Positions 44,766 to 52,845 of a stretch of 64,000 bases of DNA are shown piece after piece. The DNA lies in the NCBI GenBank assembly GCA_020634855.1, contig JACKAU010000007.1, positions 186,001 through 250,000 on the forward strand, given 5' to 3'. The notes beneath the pieces were generated by a model, which was given only the letters and a program-made list of their open reading frames with translations, was not told the origin of the DNA and ran no database searches. Within the stretch, counting starts at the first letter, position 1; every line of letters starts with the position of its first letter. The DNA comes from Anaerolineales bacterium (GTDB lineage: Bacteria; Chloroflexota; Anaerolineae; 4572-78; J111). The position numbers were made by a program, and so were the translations under genes.

Positions 44766-46559
44766 ATGAACCAAGCCGAAATTGAAGCCAACGTAACCCT
44801 GGAACAAGCCCTCCGACGCGCTGATTTGCTGGCGGCGGCTGCCGAAGTTAGCCAAAACATCTCTCAGATTATGGATATCGACGAACTGCTGCCCCGCACG
44901 GTCGATATCATTTGCGACGCCTACAACTTTTACTACGCCGGGATTTTCTTAATTGATGAGGCGCGCGAATTCGCGGTACTCAAGGCCGGACGCGGTCAAC
45001 CGGGACAGATCATGATCGAAAATCATCACAAGCTGGCGGTGGGCGGCAATTCGATGATTGGGGCCTGTACGGCCCGTAACGAAGCCCGGATTTCGCTGGA
45101 TGTCGATACGGAGAAGGTGTGGTATCCTAACCCGGTGCTGCCGGAGACGCGCTCTGAGATGGCGCTGCCGCTGGCGATTGGCAACCGGGTGATCGGGGCG
45201 GTGACGGTGCAGAGTATCGAAGCGGCGGCCTTTTCCGACGAAGATATCTCATCGTTACAGGCGATGGCTAACCAACTGGCGATTGCCATCGAGAATGCCC
45301 GCCAGCGCCAGGAATTGGAAGAGACGCACGCCGAGCTGCTGCGGGCCAAAACCCACGAGGCTATCGCCACGGCCACCGGCGACGCTATCCACTGGATCGG
45401 CAACAAGGCCGACCCGATCCGCAGCGCGGTTGATCGGACGCGGACCGATTTGCAGGTTCTAACCGTTTTGATGGCTAAGTTATTAAATGAAGGAGCGGTC
45501 AGCAGTAGCAGCTTTACTCAACTGATTCAAAAAGAAGCTGCAGCGGTGCAACAAACCCATCCGGGGATTGCGCCCATCGCTGACAAACTCAGCCAACTCC
45601 CCCTGGACCGTTTAGAGCAGCGACTTAGCCTCAGCTCAACCCTGGACGACCTGCAAATCATCGAGGATGCGGCGGCGATGATTCTCAAAATCAAAGAAGA
45701 CCTCATCGGGCCGGCCCGCGAGCAAGCGCCGCGCCCGACGATGATCGATGACGTGGTTAAAGATACGGTCACCGGTATGGATTTATCCGCCGGCCTGGTC
45801 ACTATTTCGCGGGCCGATAACCTCCCCTTGGTGGTGGCCGACCCGGTGCAGCTTAATCGCGTCTTCACCAATCTGCTCAAGAATGCGATTGAGGCCACCG
45901 AGCAGCAGCCCCAGCCCCGGATTGACCTGATCATCCGGGTGGTTGACGGCGGCGACTTCGTGGCGGTCGATGTGGCCGATAACGGCAGCGGCATTGCCCC
46001 GGAGCATATGGATAAAATTTGGATTACCTTCCACACTACCAAGGGCATTCGCGGCCACTCCGGCTTTGGTCTGCCGGCCAGTCGGCTCATCCTGGAGCAA
46101 ACCGGGGGGCGCATCTCGGCGACCAGCCGGCTGGGGCAAGGCTCGACCTTTACAGTACAGGTCCCGGTTTTCAAAAGCCGAGAAGCCGCTGCGGCCAAAA
46201 GCGAGCAGGGTAAGGGTAAAATTCTCCTGATCGACGACAATGACTACTGGCGACATTTTGCGACCGGGACATTGAAAGCCGCCGGCTACAAAGTCGAATC
46301 GCCGGCGAAAGGGTTCGACGTGAGCAACGCCAACCGGTTCGACCTGGTTTTGATCGACGATATTCTGGCCGGTACGGACTCGCTGGCAGTGCTGAACGCG
46401 CTCAAAACATCCGGCGCGGTCGGCAAGACGCTCATGGTCTCCTCGAACCCCCGGGTTGAGCGAACCAAAGAACGCATGCTGGTCGGGATCAAAAATCTCG
46501 TACCCAAACCTTACACCCAAAATGGATTGCTGAGCGAAGTCGCTCAGGCCATCCGCTAA
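44766..46559 (+). CDS. GAF sensor histidine kinase with C-terminal receiver
   Basis: 597 residues, no membrane segment. One GAF domain (about 30-180), then a phosphoacceptor helix with DAIHWIGNK, in which His209 is the likely site. HATPase boxes: VFTNLLKNAIEAT, DNGSGIA, HSGFGLPASR. A receiver follows (ILLIDDNDYW, Asp531/532 in LVLIDD, Lys in VPKPYTQ). The H-box and the KPYTQ receiver ending resemble those of the operon at 5927-9663, so the two sets are paralogous. AAGGA lies 9 bases before the ATG. The response regulator at 46708 is a probable partner. Confidence 0.88.
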   Translation: MNQAEIEANVTLEQALRRADLLAAAAEVSQNISQIMDIDELLPRTVDIICDAYNFYYAGIFLIDEAREFAVLKAGRGQPGQIMIENHHKLAVGGNSMIGACTARNEARISLDVDTEKVWYPNPVLPETRSEMALPLAIGNRVIGAVTVQSIEAAAFSDEDISSLQAMANQLAIAIENARQRQELEETHAELLRAKTHEAIATATGDAIHWIGNKADPIRSAVDRTRTDLQVLTVLMAKLLNEGAVSSSSFTQLIQKEAAAVQQTHPGIAPIADKLSQLPLDRLEQRLSLSSTLDDLQIIEDAAAMILKIKEDLIGPAREQAPRPTMIDDVVKDTVTGMDLSAGLVTISRADNLPLVVADPVQLNRVFTNLLKNAIEATEQQPQPRIDLIIRVVDGGDFVAVDVADNGSGIAPEHMDKIWITFHTTKGIRGHSGFGLPASRLILEQTGGRISATSRLGQGSTFTVQVPVFKSREAAAAKSEQGKGKILLIDDNDYWRHFATGTLKAAGYKVESPAKGFDVSNANRFDLVLIDDILAGTDSLAVLNALKTSGAVGKTLMVSSNPRVERTKERMLVGIKNLVPKPYTQNGLLSEVAQAIR

Positions 46560-46581
46560 CCCCACCCTATTGGTAATTGTT

Positions 46582-46665
46582 CAGGTGACTGGCACTTTTG
46601 TTTAAACAAAGAACCCTGAAAGGCATACAACGCTGCGATTACCGCGCTTAAGTGCCAGTCACCTG
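46582..46665. repeat. 16-bp perfect inverted repeat element
   Basis: CAGGTGACTGGCACTT (46582-46597) and AAGTGCCAGTCACCTG (46650-46665) are perfectly complementary. The centre of 52 bases is not symmetric. It lies between the kinase and its response regulator. A near-copy of the right arm occurs at 50630-50644. Confidence 0.75.
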
Positions 46666-46707
46666 CTCTGCAAATACCCTTATTCTTCGAATGGAGCCGG
46701 TTGAGCT

Positions 46708-47115
46708 ATGGACTCAGAACCCAGGATTTTGTTGGTCGATGATGAAGAAAATATTCTGCGCAGCGTGGCCAAGACCTTGTTTAGAGCGGGCTATGAGGTC
46801 GAAACCGCCACGGGCAATGTGGACGCCTACGATCTTTTTCAGGAAGCCAAACGGGAGGGGACGCCGTTTCACCTGGTGATTATCGATTTGAACATGCCGG
46901 ATTTTGCCGGGCAAGAGTCGAAGTACGCCGGGCTGGAGCTACTGGAGCGCCTCAAGGCCGTGTCGCCGAAGCTGCCGGTCATCGCTAATTCGGCCTGGGA
47001 CGAGGTCGAGACGGCCAAGCAGTGTATCGACAAGGGCGCGGCCGATTATTTCGTCAAAGGCCGCAATGATGAGATGCTGGACAAAATCCAGAAGGTGTTG
47101 GGATTGGCGGGTTGA
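46708..47115 (+). CDS. Single-domain response regulator (CheY-like)
   Basis: 135 residues. Receiver motifs: ILLVDDEEN at beta1, the phosphorylation Asp in VIIDLNMPD, 'VIANSAW' at beta4 and Lys in YFVKGRN. A longer loop after the Asp (FAGQESKYAGLE) recalls that in the receiver at 11251. No output domain. Likely partner of the kinase 150 bases upstream, from which it is separated by an inverted-repeat element. Rich in kinase-interaction surface like CheY. Confidence 0.85.
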   Translation: MDSEPRILLVDDEENILRSVAKTLFRAGYEVETATGNVDAYDLFQEAKREGTPFHLVIIDLNMPDFAGQESKYAGLELLERLKAVSPKLPVIANSAWDEVETAKQCIDKGAADYFVKGRNDEMLDKIQKVLGLAG

Positions 47116-47159
47116 CGCGGCGGCTAACCGGTTACGAAACCCGCGCGGGTATGACCGAT

Positions 47160-47540
47160 TTATGATTCATTTTCATCGTCAGTTGATCCCGTCTCGGCGG
47201 TTTCCTCGAACTGGGACGAACGTAAATCAGCGGCTTGAGCGGCTTCGTACGCCTCGGCCGTGAGAATTTCGCCGCCGCTGATTTGTTGATCCACCAGCCG
47301 GCGCGTTTCATCGAAAATCAGCGTTACCTCGACCCGGTCGAAGCAGCGGCTGCTGTTGCCGACCAGCACTTTGCGGGTGAAGTAGCCGCCCTCGTCGCGC
47401 TGGCTCAGGTCGTTGCGCAGATCGACGCGGGTTTTGATCAATTCTTTACAGCGGCGCGACCGGACGTAAAGCCAATAGGCGCTATCCGCCTGCCCCACGT
47501 CGGTCGCAAACATCGATTTTAGCGAGTCTAAGAACCCCAT
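47160..47540 (-). CDS. Uncharacterised small protein
   Basis: 126 residues, no family recognised. It starts MGFLDSLKSMFATD, then 'AYWLYVRSRRCKELIKTRVDLRNDLS', then a beta-rich part (FTRKVLVGNSSRCFDRVEVTLIF truncated to two strands by eye) and an acidic Glu/Asp tail. Two Cys are present but no clear metal motif. No signal peptide. Soluble. It lies alone, convergent with the response regulator and 100 bases before the PEP carboxylase stop. Confidence 0.6.
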   Translation of the reverse strand: MGFLDSLKSMFATDVGQADSAYWLYVRSRRCKELIKTRVDLRNDLSQRDEGGYFTRKVLVGNSSRCFDRVEVTLIFDETRRLVDQQISGGEILTAEAYEAAQAADLRSSQFEETAETGSTDDENES

Positions 47541-47649
47541 TGTTTTACCTCGACATTGAAATAAGTGGCGAATGACGCCGATTGTACCCTAAACCGGCGG
47601 GTTTGTCACGTTGTCTCCATCCTCAACGGCGGCAGCGAGCGCCACGATG

Positions 47650-50436
47650 TTAGCCGGTATTCTTTAACCCGGAAGCAATGCCGTTGGTGGCCAGCAAAAT
47701 CGCCTTGAGAATCGGTTTGGCCTCGGGGCCGTTCGGATCGGGCAGGGCGCGTAGTTGGCGCAGCAGACTGACCTGGATGAAGTTCAGCGGATCCACATAC
47801 GGGTTGCGCAGGCGGGTAGAGCGTTGTAGAAACGTTCCTTCCAATATTTCGTTCTGCTGGGTGACCTGGATGATGGCTTGACAGGTGCGGTTGTATTCGG
47901 CCAGGATATCGTTAAAAATCATATCGCGGACGCGCTCGTTGGTGACCAACCCGGCGTAAAGGCGGGCAATATCCATATCGGTTTTGCCCAGCGAGACCTG
48001 GGCGTTATCGATGGCTTCTTTAAAGAAGCGCCAGCCTTGATACATCTCTTGCAGGAGGGTCAGACCGGCCTCGTCGGCGGTAAAGGTGGCCAGGGCGGTC
48101 CCCAGGCCGTACCAGCCCGGTAAGACGTGGCGCGACTGCATCCAGCTAAAGACCCAGGGGATGGCCCGTAGATCGGTAATGGCGCTGCTGTTGGTGCGGC
48201 GGGCCGGCCGCGAGCCAATTTGCAACTGGCTAATCTCGCGGGTGGGGGTGGCCTGCTGCCAATATTCCAGCAGTTCGGGCGTCTCGTAGATGAGCTTGCG
48301 GTAGGCGCGATAACCGGCCTCGGCCAGCTTGTCCATCGCGGCGCGCCATTCGTCCGGCGGCGTCGCCTGGATGGGCGACCCCGGGGCGCTGCTCATCAGC
48401 ACGGCGTGAACCATTTGCTCCAGGTGGCGGCGGGCGATGGCCGGGTTGCCGTAGCGCTCGTCGATGACTTCGCCCTGTTCGGTGATGCGGATTTTGCCGG
48501 CTACGGAGCCGGGCGGTTGGGCCATCACGGCCCGGTTGGGCGCGCCGCCGCCCCGCGCAATGGTGCCGCCCCGCCCGTGGAATAAGGTCAGCGCGATCCC
48601 ATGGCTGCGGCAGCAGTCGGCCAGGGCTTCCTGGGCTTTGTACAGTTCCCACTTCGCGGCGATATAGCCGGCGTCTTTGTTGCTGTCGGAGTAGCCAATC
48701 ATAATCGTTTGGCGATGGCCTAGCCGCTTAAGATGCTCGGCGTAGTGGGGGTGGGTGAATAACTCGGTCATCGTGTCGGGGCCGTTGCTCAAATCGGCGC
48801 GGGTCTCGAACAGCGGCACCAGGTCCAAGCCATCGGCGCCGTCAGGGCGCAGGCACAGGCCGGCCCAGCGGGCCAGCAGCAGCACGGCCAGGAGATCGTC
48901 GGGGCCGCGAGTCATACTGACAATATAGGGGCCAAGATATTCCGGGCCGTAGAGATCGACGATCCGGCGGAGCAGCTTGAACAATTGCACCGTTTCAGCC
49001 GCCTGGGCCGACAGCGGCGGCAGCAGGGAGAGATCGGGCGGCCAGTAGGTGAGCAGTCGGGTCAGCAGTTCGGTGCGCTGCGGCGACGACAGTTGGGCGT
49101 AGTTGTCGGCATAACCCAAGTGGCGCAAAATCTCGTCCAACACGTCGATGTGGTATTGGCTGTACTGGCGGATATCGAGGCAGGCCGAATGCAATCCAAA
49201 CGATTGCAATTGGTGGTAGAAACTTTTGAGGTTGGCGTCGGCAATGCCGCTGAGACCGCTCTTACGCAAAGTGCGGTCCATCAGGGCCAGGGTATCGAGT
49301 AACTCGTCGCGCCGGAGCAGCGGGTCGCCGGTTTCCAGCGAGGGGTTGAGCAAGTGGGCCTGCATGTCGGCCTTATTCATCGCGGCGAACTTCTCGGAGA
49401 TGGCGGCCAGCAGCCAGCGGTAGGGTTCGCCGGGGTAGCGCTCTTGCAGATAGCCGACGTGATCGGACGGGTCGTCTTTGAGATTGGAATCCATCGCGAT
49501 TTGCAGTTCCGGATCAAGGTCAACGTAGCGGGTCGAGACGCTCATCGACCGGTCGAGAATGCGGGCCGAGGCGCGGTGGCGCTCGGTGGCCAGGCGGTGG
49601 TGCAGGTGCAGCGCGGCGGCGGTGACCTGGCTGGTGACGAAGGGATTGCCGTCGCGGTCGCCGCCAATCCAGGAGCCGAAGGTGAGAAATCGCGGCGGCG
49701 GCGTCAGGTTCGGATAATATTGGGCCAGCGCGATTTCCATATCGCGATAGACCTGGGGCAAAACGCTCCAGATGGTGGCGCTGAGATAGTACAAGCCGGT
49801 GCGGACCTCATCGACCACCGTTGGTTTGAAGGTCCGGCTGCGCTCGGTGACCCACAGCGTCGTGACCTCGGCCCGGATGTTGGCCATCAACTCCTCGAAG
49901 GTGGCGGGCAGCATATCGCGGACCTCGCGGTCGTACAAAGCCTGGCCAATCCGGCGCAGTTTGGAGAGGATGGTCCGGCGGCGGGCCTCGGTGGGGTGGG
50001 CGGTGAAAACCAGTTCGATGTGGAGATCGGCCAGCAGTTGGGCCATGGTGGCCTCATCCACGCCCAGCTCGTGCAATTGGCGGATGGCGTCGGCAATCGA
50101 CTCTTTGAGGGGGAGGGGGTGGGCCTCGCGCTCGCGGTCACGGAGGATGCGCACCCGGTGGTGTTCTTCCACCAGGTTGATTAATTCAAAATAGGTGGTA
50201 AAGGAGCGGGCCACCATCTCCTTCTCGGATAACGTCAGCGAGTCGACCAGGGCGGCCAGTTCGGTTTCGGTGTTGCCATTGCCGTTGGCGCGCCGGGCTT
50301 TAGCCAGGGTTCGGACGCGCTCTTCCAAGGCAAACTTTTCCGACCCGGTCTGCTGCTCGATGATCTCGCCTAAAATATTGCCCAATAAATGGACGTCGGC
50401 ACTGATTAGATGTTGATAATCTGCTGTTGAAGGCAT
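47650..50436 (-). CDS. ppc: Phosphoenolpyruvate carboxylase
   Basis: Adds bicarbonate to PEP to give oxaloacetate, replenishing the TCA cycle. 928 residues, normal length. Signatures: 'VFTAHPTEARRRTILSKL' with the catalytic His, 'FGSWIGGDRDGNPFVT', 'MIGYSDSNKDAGYIAAKWEL', and the PEP-binding loop FHGRGGTIARGGGAPNRA. The C-terminus ends in the usual NTG (LKNTG). I use the ATG at 50436 with GGAAGAGA upstream; a longer frame to 50487 is possible. It is transcribed away from nth. Confidence 0.96.
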   Translation of the reverse strand: MPSTADYQHLISADVHLLGNILGEIIEQQTGSEKFALEERVRTLAKARRANGNGNTETELAALVDSLTLSEKEMVARSFTTYFELINLVEEHHRVRILRDREREAHPLPLKESIADAIRQLHELGVDEATMAQLLADLHIELVFTAHPTEARRRTILSKLRRIGQALYDREVRDMLPATFEELMANIRAEVTTLWVTERSRTFKPTVVDEVRTGLYYLSATIWSVLPQVYRDMEIALAQYYPNLTPPPRFLTFGSWIGGDRDGNPFVTSQVTAAALHLHHRLATERHRASARILDRSMSVSTRYVDLDPELQIAMDSNLKDDPSDHVGYLQERYPGEPYRWLLAAISEKFAAMNKADMQAHLLNPSLETGDPLLRRDELLDTLALMDRTLRKSGLSGIADANLKSFYHQLQSFGLHSACLDIRQYSQYHIDVLDEILRHLGYADNYAQLSSPQRTELLTRLLTYWPPDLSLLPPLSAQAAETVQLFKLLRRIVDLYGPEYLGPYIVSMTRGPDDLLAVLLLARWAGLCLRPDGADGLDLVPLFETRADLSNGPDTMTELFTHPHYAEHLKRLGHRQTIMIGYSDSNKDAGYIAAKWELYKAQEALADCCRSHGIALTLFHGRGGTIARGGGAPNRAVMAQPPGSVAGKIRITEQGEVIDERYGNPAIARRHLEQMVHAVLMSSAPGSPIQATPPDEWRAAMDKLAEAGYRAYRKLIYETPELLEYWQQATPTREISQLQIGSRPARRTNSSAITDLRAIPWVFSWMQSRHVLPGWYGLGTALATFTADEAGLTLLQEMYQGWRFFKEAIDNAQVSLGKTDMDIARLYAGLVTNERVRDMIFNDILAEYNRTCQAIIQVTQQNEILEGTFLQRSTRLRNPYVDPLNFIQVSLLRQLRALPDPNGPEAKPILKAILLATNGIASGLKNTG

Positions 50437-50629
50437 CGTTTCTCTTCCCGTATTGAGATTGTTAAATTGTTTGGCGGTCACGGCCATAGATTATCCACAG
50501 CGCCGTTGCTTGGGGTTATATTTGCTATTTTAGCAGCAAGGCGTTATCTCGTCGAATATTTTAAGAGCGGCTTTCAGCGCTTTTTATTTTCCGCAACTGT
50601 GTTATAATTCGGAACCCGGCAGAGAAACC

Positions 50630-50644
50630 AAGTGGCAGTCACCT
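50630..50644. repeat. Half copy of the 46582 inverted-repeat element
   Basis: AAGTGGCAGTCACCT differs by one base from the right arm at 46650. It lies just upstream of the nth start and has no matching left arm. Confidence 0.5.
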
Positions 50645-50662
50645 TTGATACGGAGCAAATCG

Positions 50663-51322
50663 ATGCAGGACACCGACATCCATCAGATCATCCCCATTCT
50701 GAGAGAAGCGGCCCAAGGATGGGCCCCTGCCCTGGTGGATGATAAAGGCAGTAAACATGAGTGGGGGCCTTACCAAGTGCTGATCGCCACCATATTGAGT
50801 TTGAGAACCAAAGATACGTTGACCGCTGTGGTCGCGCCCCGTCTGTTTGCCGTGGCCGATAATCCGCACGATATGATCGCCCATTCCGCCGAAAAAATTG
50901 CCGAAGTCATTTATCCGGTCGGGTTTTATCGCAACAAGGCCAAGAGTATTCTGGATATCTCGCACCAGTTAATCGACGAATACGACGGCCAGGTGCCGGA
51001 CGATCTCGATGAACTACTCAAACTGCCGGGCGTGGGGCGGAAAACGGCTAATTTGGTGTTGACGGCCGGGTTTAATAAGCTGGGCATCTGCGTCGATATT
51101 CACGTGCATCGCATCTCGAACCGGTGGGGGTACGTCCAGACGAAGACGCCGGAAAAAACCGAATTTGCTCTGCGCGAAAAACTGCCGCAGGAGTATTGGA
51201 TCGAATATAATGGGCTGCTGGTTAGTATGGGCCAAAACTTATGTACGCCGACCTCGCCCTGGTGCAGCAAATGCCCGGTTTTTACGTTCTGTGAGCGGGC
51301 AGGCGTCACGCGCAGCCGGTAA
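50663..51322 (+). CDS. nth: Endonuclease III (DNA glycosylase/AP lyase)
   Basis: Removes oxidised pyrimidines and cuts the abasic site in base excision repair. 219 residues. Helix-hairpin-helix 'LPGVGRKTANLVL', catalytic Asp in CVDIHVHRISNRW (the catalytic Lys is expected within the HhH), and a 4Fe-4S cluster from Cys-x6-Cys-x2-Cys-x5-Cys in CTPTSPWCSKCPVFTFC. The ATG at 50663 follows GGAG at 8 bases; a TTG at 50645 is less likely. A TATAAT is found at 50603-50608. Confidence 0.94.
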   Translation: MQDTDIHQIIPILREAAQGWAPALVDDKGSKHEWGPYQVLIATILSLRTKDTLTAVVAPRLFAVADNPHDMIAHSAEKIAEVIYPVGFYRNKAKSILDISHQLIDEYDGQVPDDLDELLKLPGVGRKTANLVLTAGFNKLGICVDIHVHRISNRWGYVQTKTPEKTEFALREKLPQEYWIEYNGLLVSMGQNLCTPTSPWCSKCPVFTFCERAGVTRSR

Positions 51323-51543
51323 GAGGGCCAAGGACTATTTTTTGTGAATTAAGACAGGTCTGAGTAAAATTTTGGCGTATAGTCGAAGTCGATGCTATCA
51401 TGGGTATCGCTGCCGGACGACAACGGTAACATCACAGTCACTTCATCCTCAAAACAACCTATTTAGGGCGGCTATGACCGTCATTTGAAGCCCGGTAAGC
51501 TGTCAGCCAACTATTTTTCACCAACTATGAGAGGAAGGGATCC

Positions 51544-52722
51544 ATGAACAAAAAAACTATCAAAGATGTAGATGTCAATGGCAAACGCGCTCTCGTGCGT
51601 GTCGACTTTAACGTTCCGATGGAAAATGGCGAGGTCACGGATGACCGCCGCATTCGGGCTGCCCTGCCGACTATTCAGTACCTGCTGGACCACGGCGCTG
51701 CCGTCATTCTGATGAGCCATTTGGGTCGTCCTAAAGACGCGCCCGATCCCAAATTCCAGCTCGACGCGGCGGGTGTGCGCCTGTCGGAACTGCTGGGCAG
51801 GCCCGTCAAAAAGTTAAACGATACCATTGGGCCAGAGGTCAAATCGGCCGTGATGGCTATGAAACCCGGCGAGGTCATCCTGCTGGAAAATACCCGCTTT
51901 TACAAACAAGAGAAGAAAAACGATCCCGGTTTTTCGGAGCAGTTGGCGGAACTGGGTGAGGTTTATGTGAACGATGCCTTTGGCAGCGCCCACCGCGCCC
52001 ACGCCTCGACCGCCGGGGTGACCGATACCCTGCGCCCGGCCGTGGCCGGCTTTTTGCTGGAAAAAGAGATCGAATATTTGGGCGGCGCTCTGTCTAATCC
52101 GGGCCATCCGTTCATCGCCATTATGGGCGGGGCCAAAATTTCCGATAAAATTAGCGTCATCGAGAACCTGCTATCTAAGGTCGATGGCTTGTTGATCGGC
52201 GGCGGGATGGCCAACACCTTCTTTGTAGCTCAAGGCCACAGCGTTGGCAAGTCGCTGGTGGAGGAAGAGGCGATTGAAACCGCTAAAAAATTGCTGGCCG
52301 AGTACGGCGACAAGCTGATTTTACCGGTCGATTGCACCATCGCGCCCGAATTCAAGGCGGATGCCGAAGCCAAAGTGGTGCCGGTCGATGAGGTCCCCGA
52401 CGGTTGGATGATCCTTGATATCGGCCCGGCGTCGATTGCTCACTTTGCCAACCGGCTCAACGGGGCCAAGACGGTGGTTTGGAATGGCCCGATGGGCGTG
52501 TTCGAGTTTCCACGCTTTGCCGAAGGCACGTTTGCCATCGCCAAGGTCCTGGCCGAGTTGGACGGCGCGACGACCATCATTGGCGGCGGCGACAGCGCCG
52601 CGGCTGTGGAGCAGTCGGGGCTGGCCGAGAAGATGAGTCACATTTCAACCGGCGGCGGGGCTAGCCTGGAATTCCTGGAAGGGAAAGTGTTGCCCGGTGT
52701 GGCCGCGTTGGATGATAAGTAG
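51544..52722 (+). CDS. pgk: Phosphoglycerate kinase
   Basis: Glycolytic enzyme that makes ATP and 3-phosphoglycerate from 1,3-bisphosphoglycerate. 392 residues. N-terminal substrate site RVDFNVPM and 'SHLGRPKD', 'VYVNDAFGSAHRAHAST', and C-terminal nucleotide motifs 'GGAKISDKISVIENLL' and 'GGGDSAAAVEQSG' followed by 'HISTGGGASLEFLEG'. A GAGGAAGGG is upstream of the ATG. It is a single gene followed by a strong terminator. No gapdh or tpi gene is adjacent. Confidence 0.97.
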   Translation: MNKKTIKDVDVNGKRALVRVDFNVPMENGEVTDDRRIRAALPTIQYLLDHGAAVILMSHLGRPKDAPDPKFQLDAAGVRLSELLGRPVKKLNDTIGPEVKSAVMAMKPGEVILLENTRFYKQEKKNDPGFSEQLAELGEVYVNDAFGSAHRAHASTAGVTDTLRPAVAGFLLEKEIEYLGGALSNPGHPFIAIMGGAKISDKISVIENLLSKVDGLLIGGGMANTFFVAQGHSVGKSLVEEEAIETAKKLLAEYGDKLILPVDCTIAPEFKADAEAKVVPVDEVPDGWMILDIGPASIAHFANRLNGAKTVVWNGPMGVFEFPRFAEGTFAIAKVLAELDGATTIIGGGDSAAAVEQSGLAEKMSHISTGGGASLEFLEGKVLPGVAALDDK

Positions 52723-52729
52723 TTCAAAT

Positions 52730-52765
52730 CGGGGATAGGGGGTAGGTAGTAGGGATTAAGGGGAA
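52730..52765. repeat. GTAGGTAGTAGGG low-complexity run
   Basis: ATAGGGGGTAGGTAGTAGGG directly after the pgk stop codon, of the same style as the run at 54620. Confidence 0.5.
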
Positions 52766-52808
52766 AATCTTCTCCTCCAATATTGCCTGTTACTATTCAA
52801 AGAAACAG

Positions 52809-52845
52809 AAAAACCGTCAGGGCTTAGAACTCTGGCGGTTTTTTT
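52809..52845 (+). terminator. Bidirectional intrinsic terminator, pgk and TPR gene
   Basis: AAAACCGTCAGGGC...TCTGGCGGTTTT with a run of seven T on the plus strand and a run of A on the other side, so it can stop transcription from both convergent genes. It overlaps the TPR protein's stop region. Confidence 0.85.

Noticed and set aside
47678..50416. Large plus-strand ORF opposite PEP carboxylase (276 codons from 49354)
   Set aside because: Antisense shadow of ppc; high GC at third codon positions keeps the frame open.
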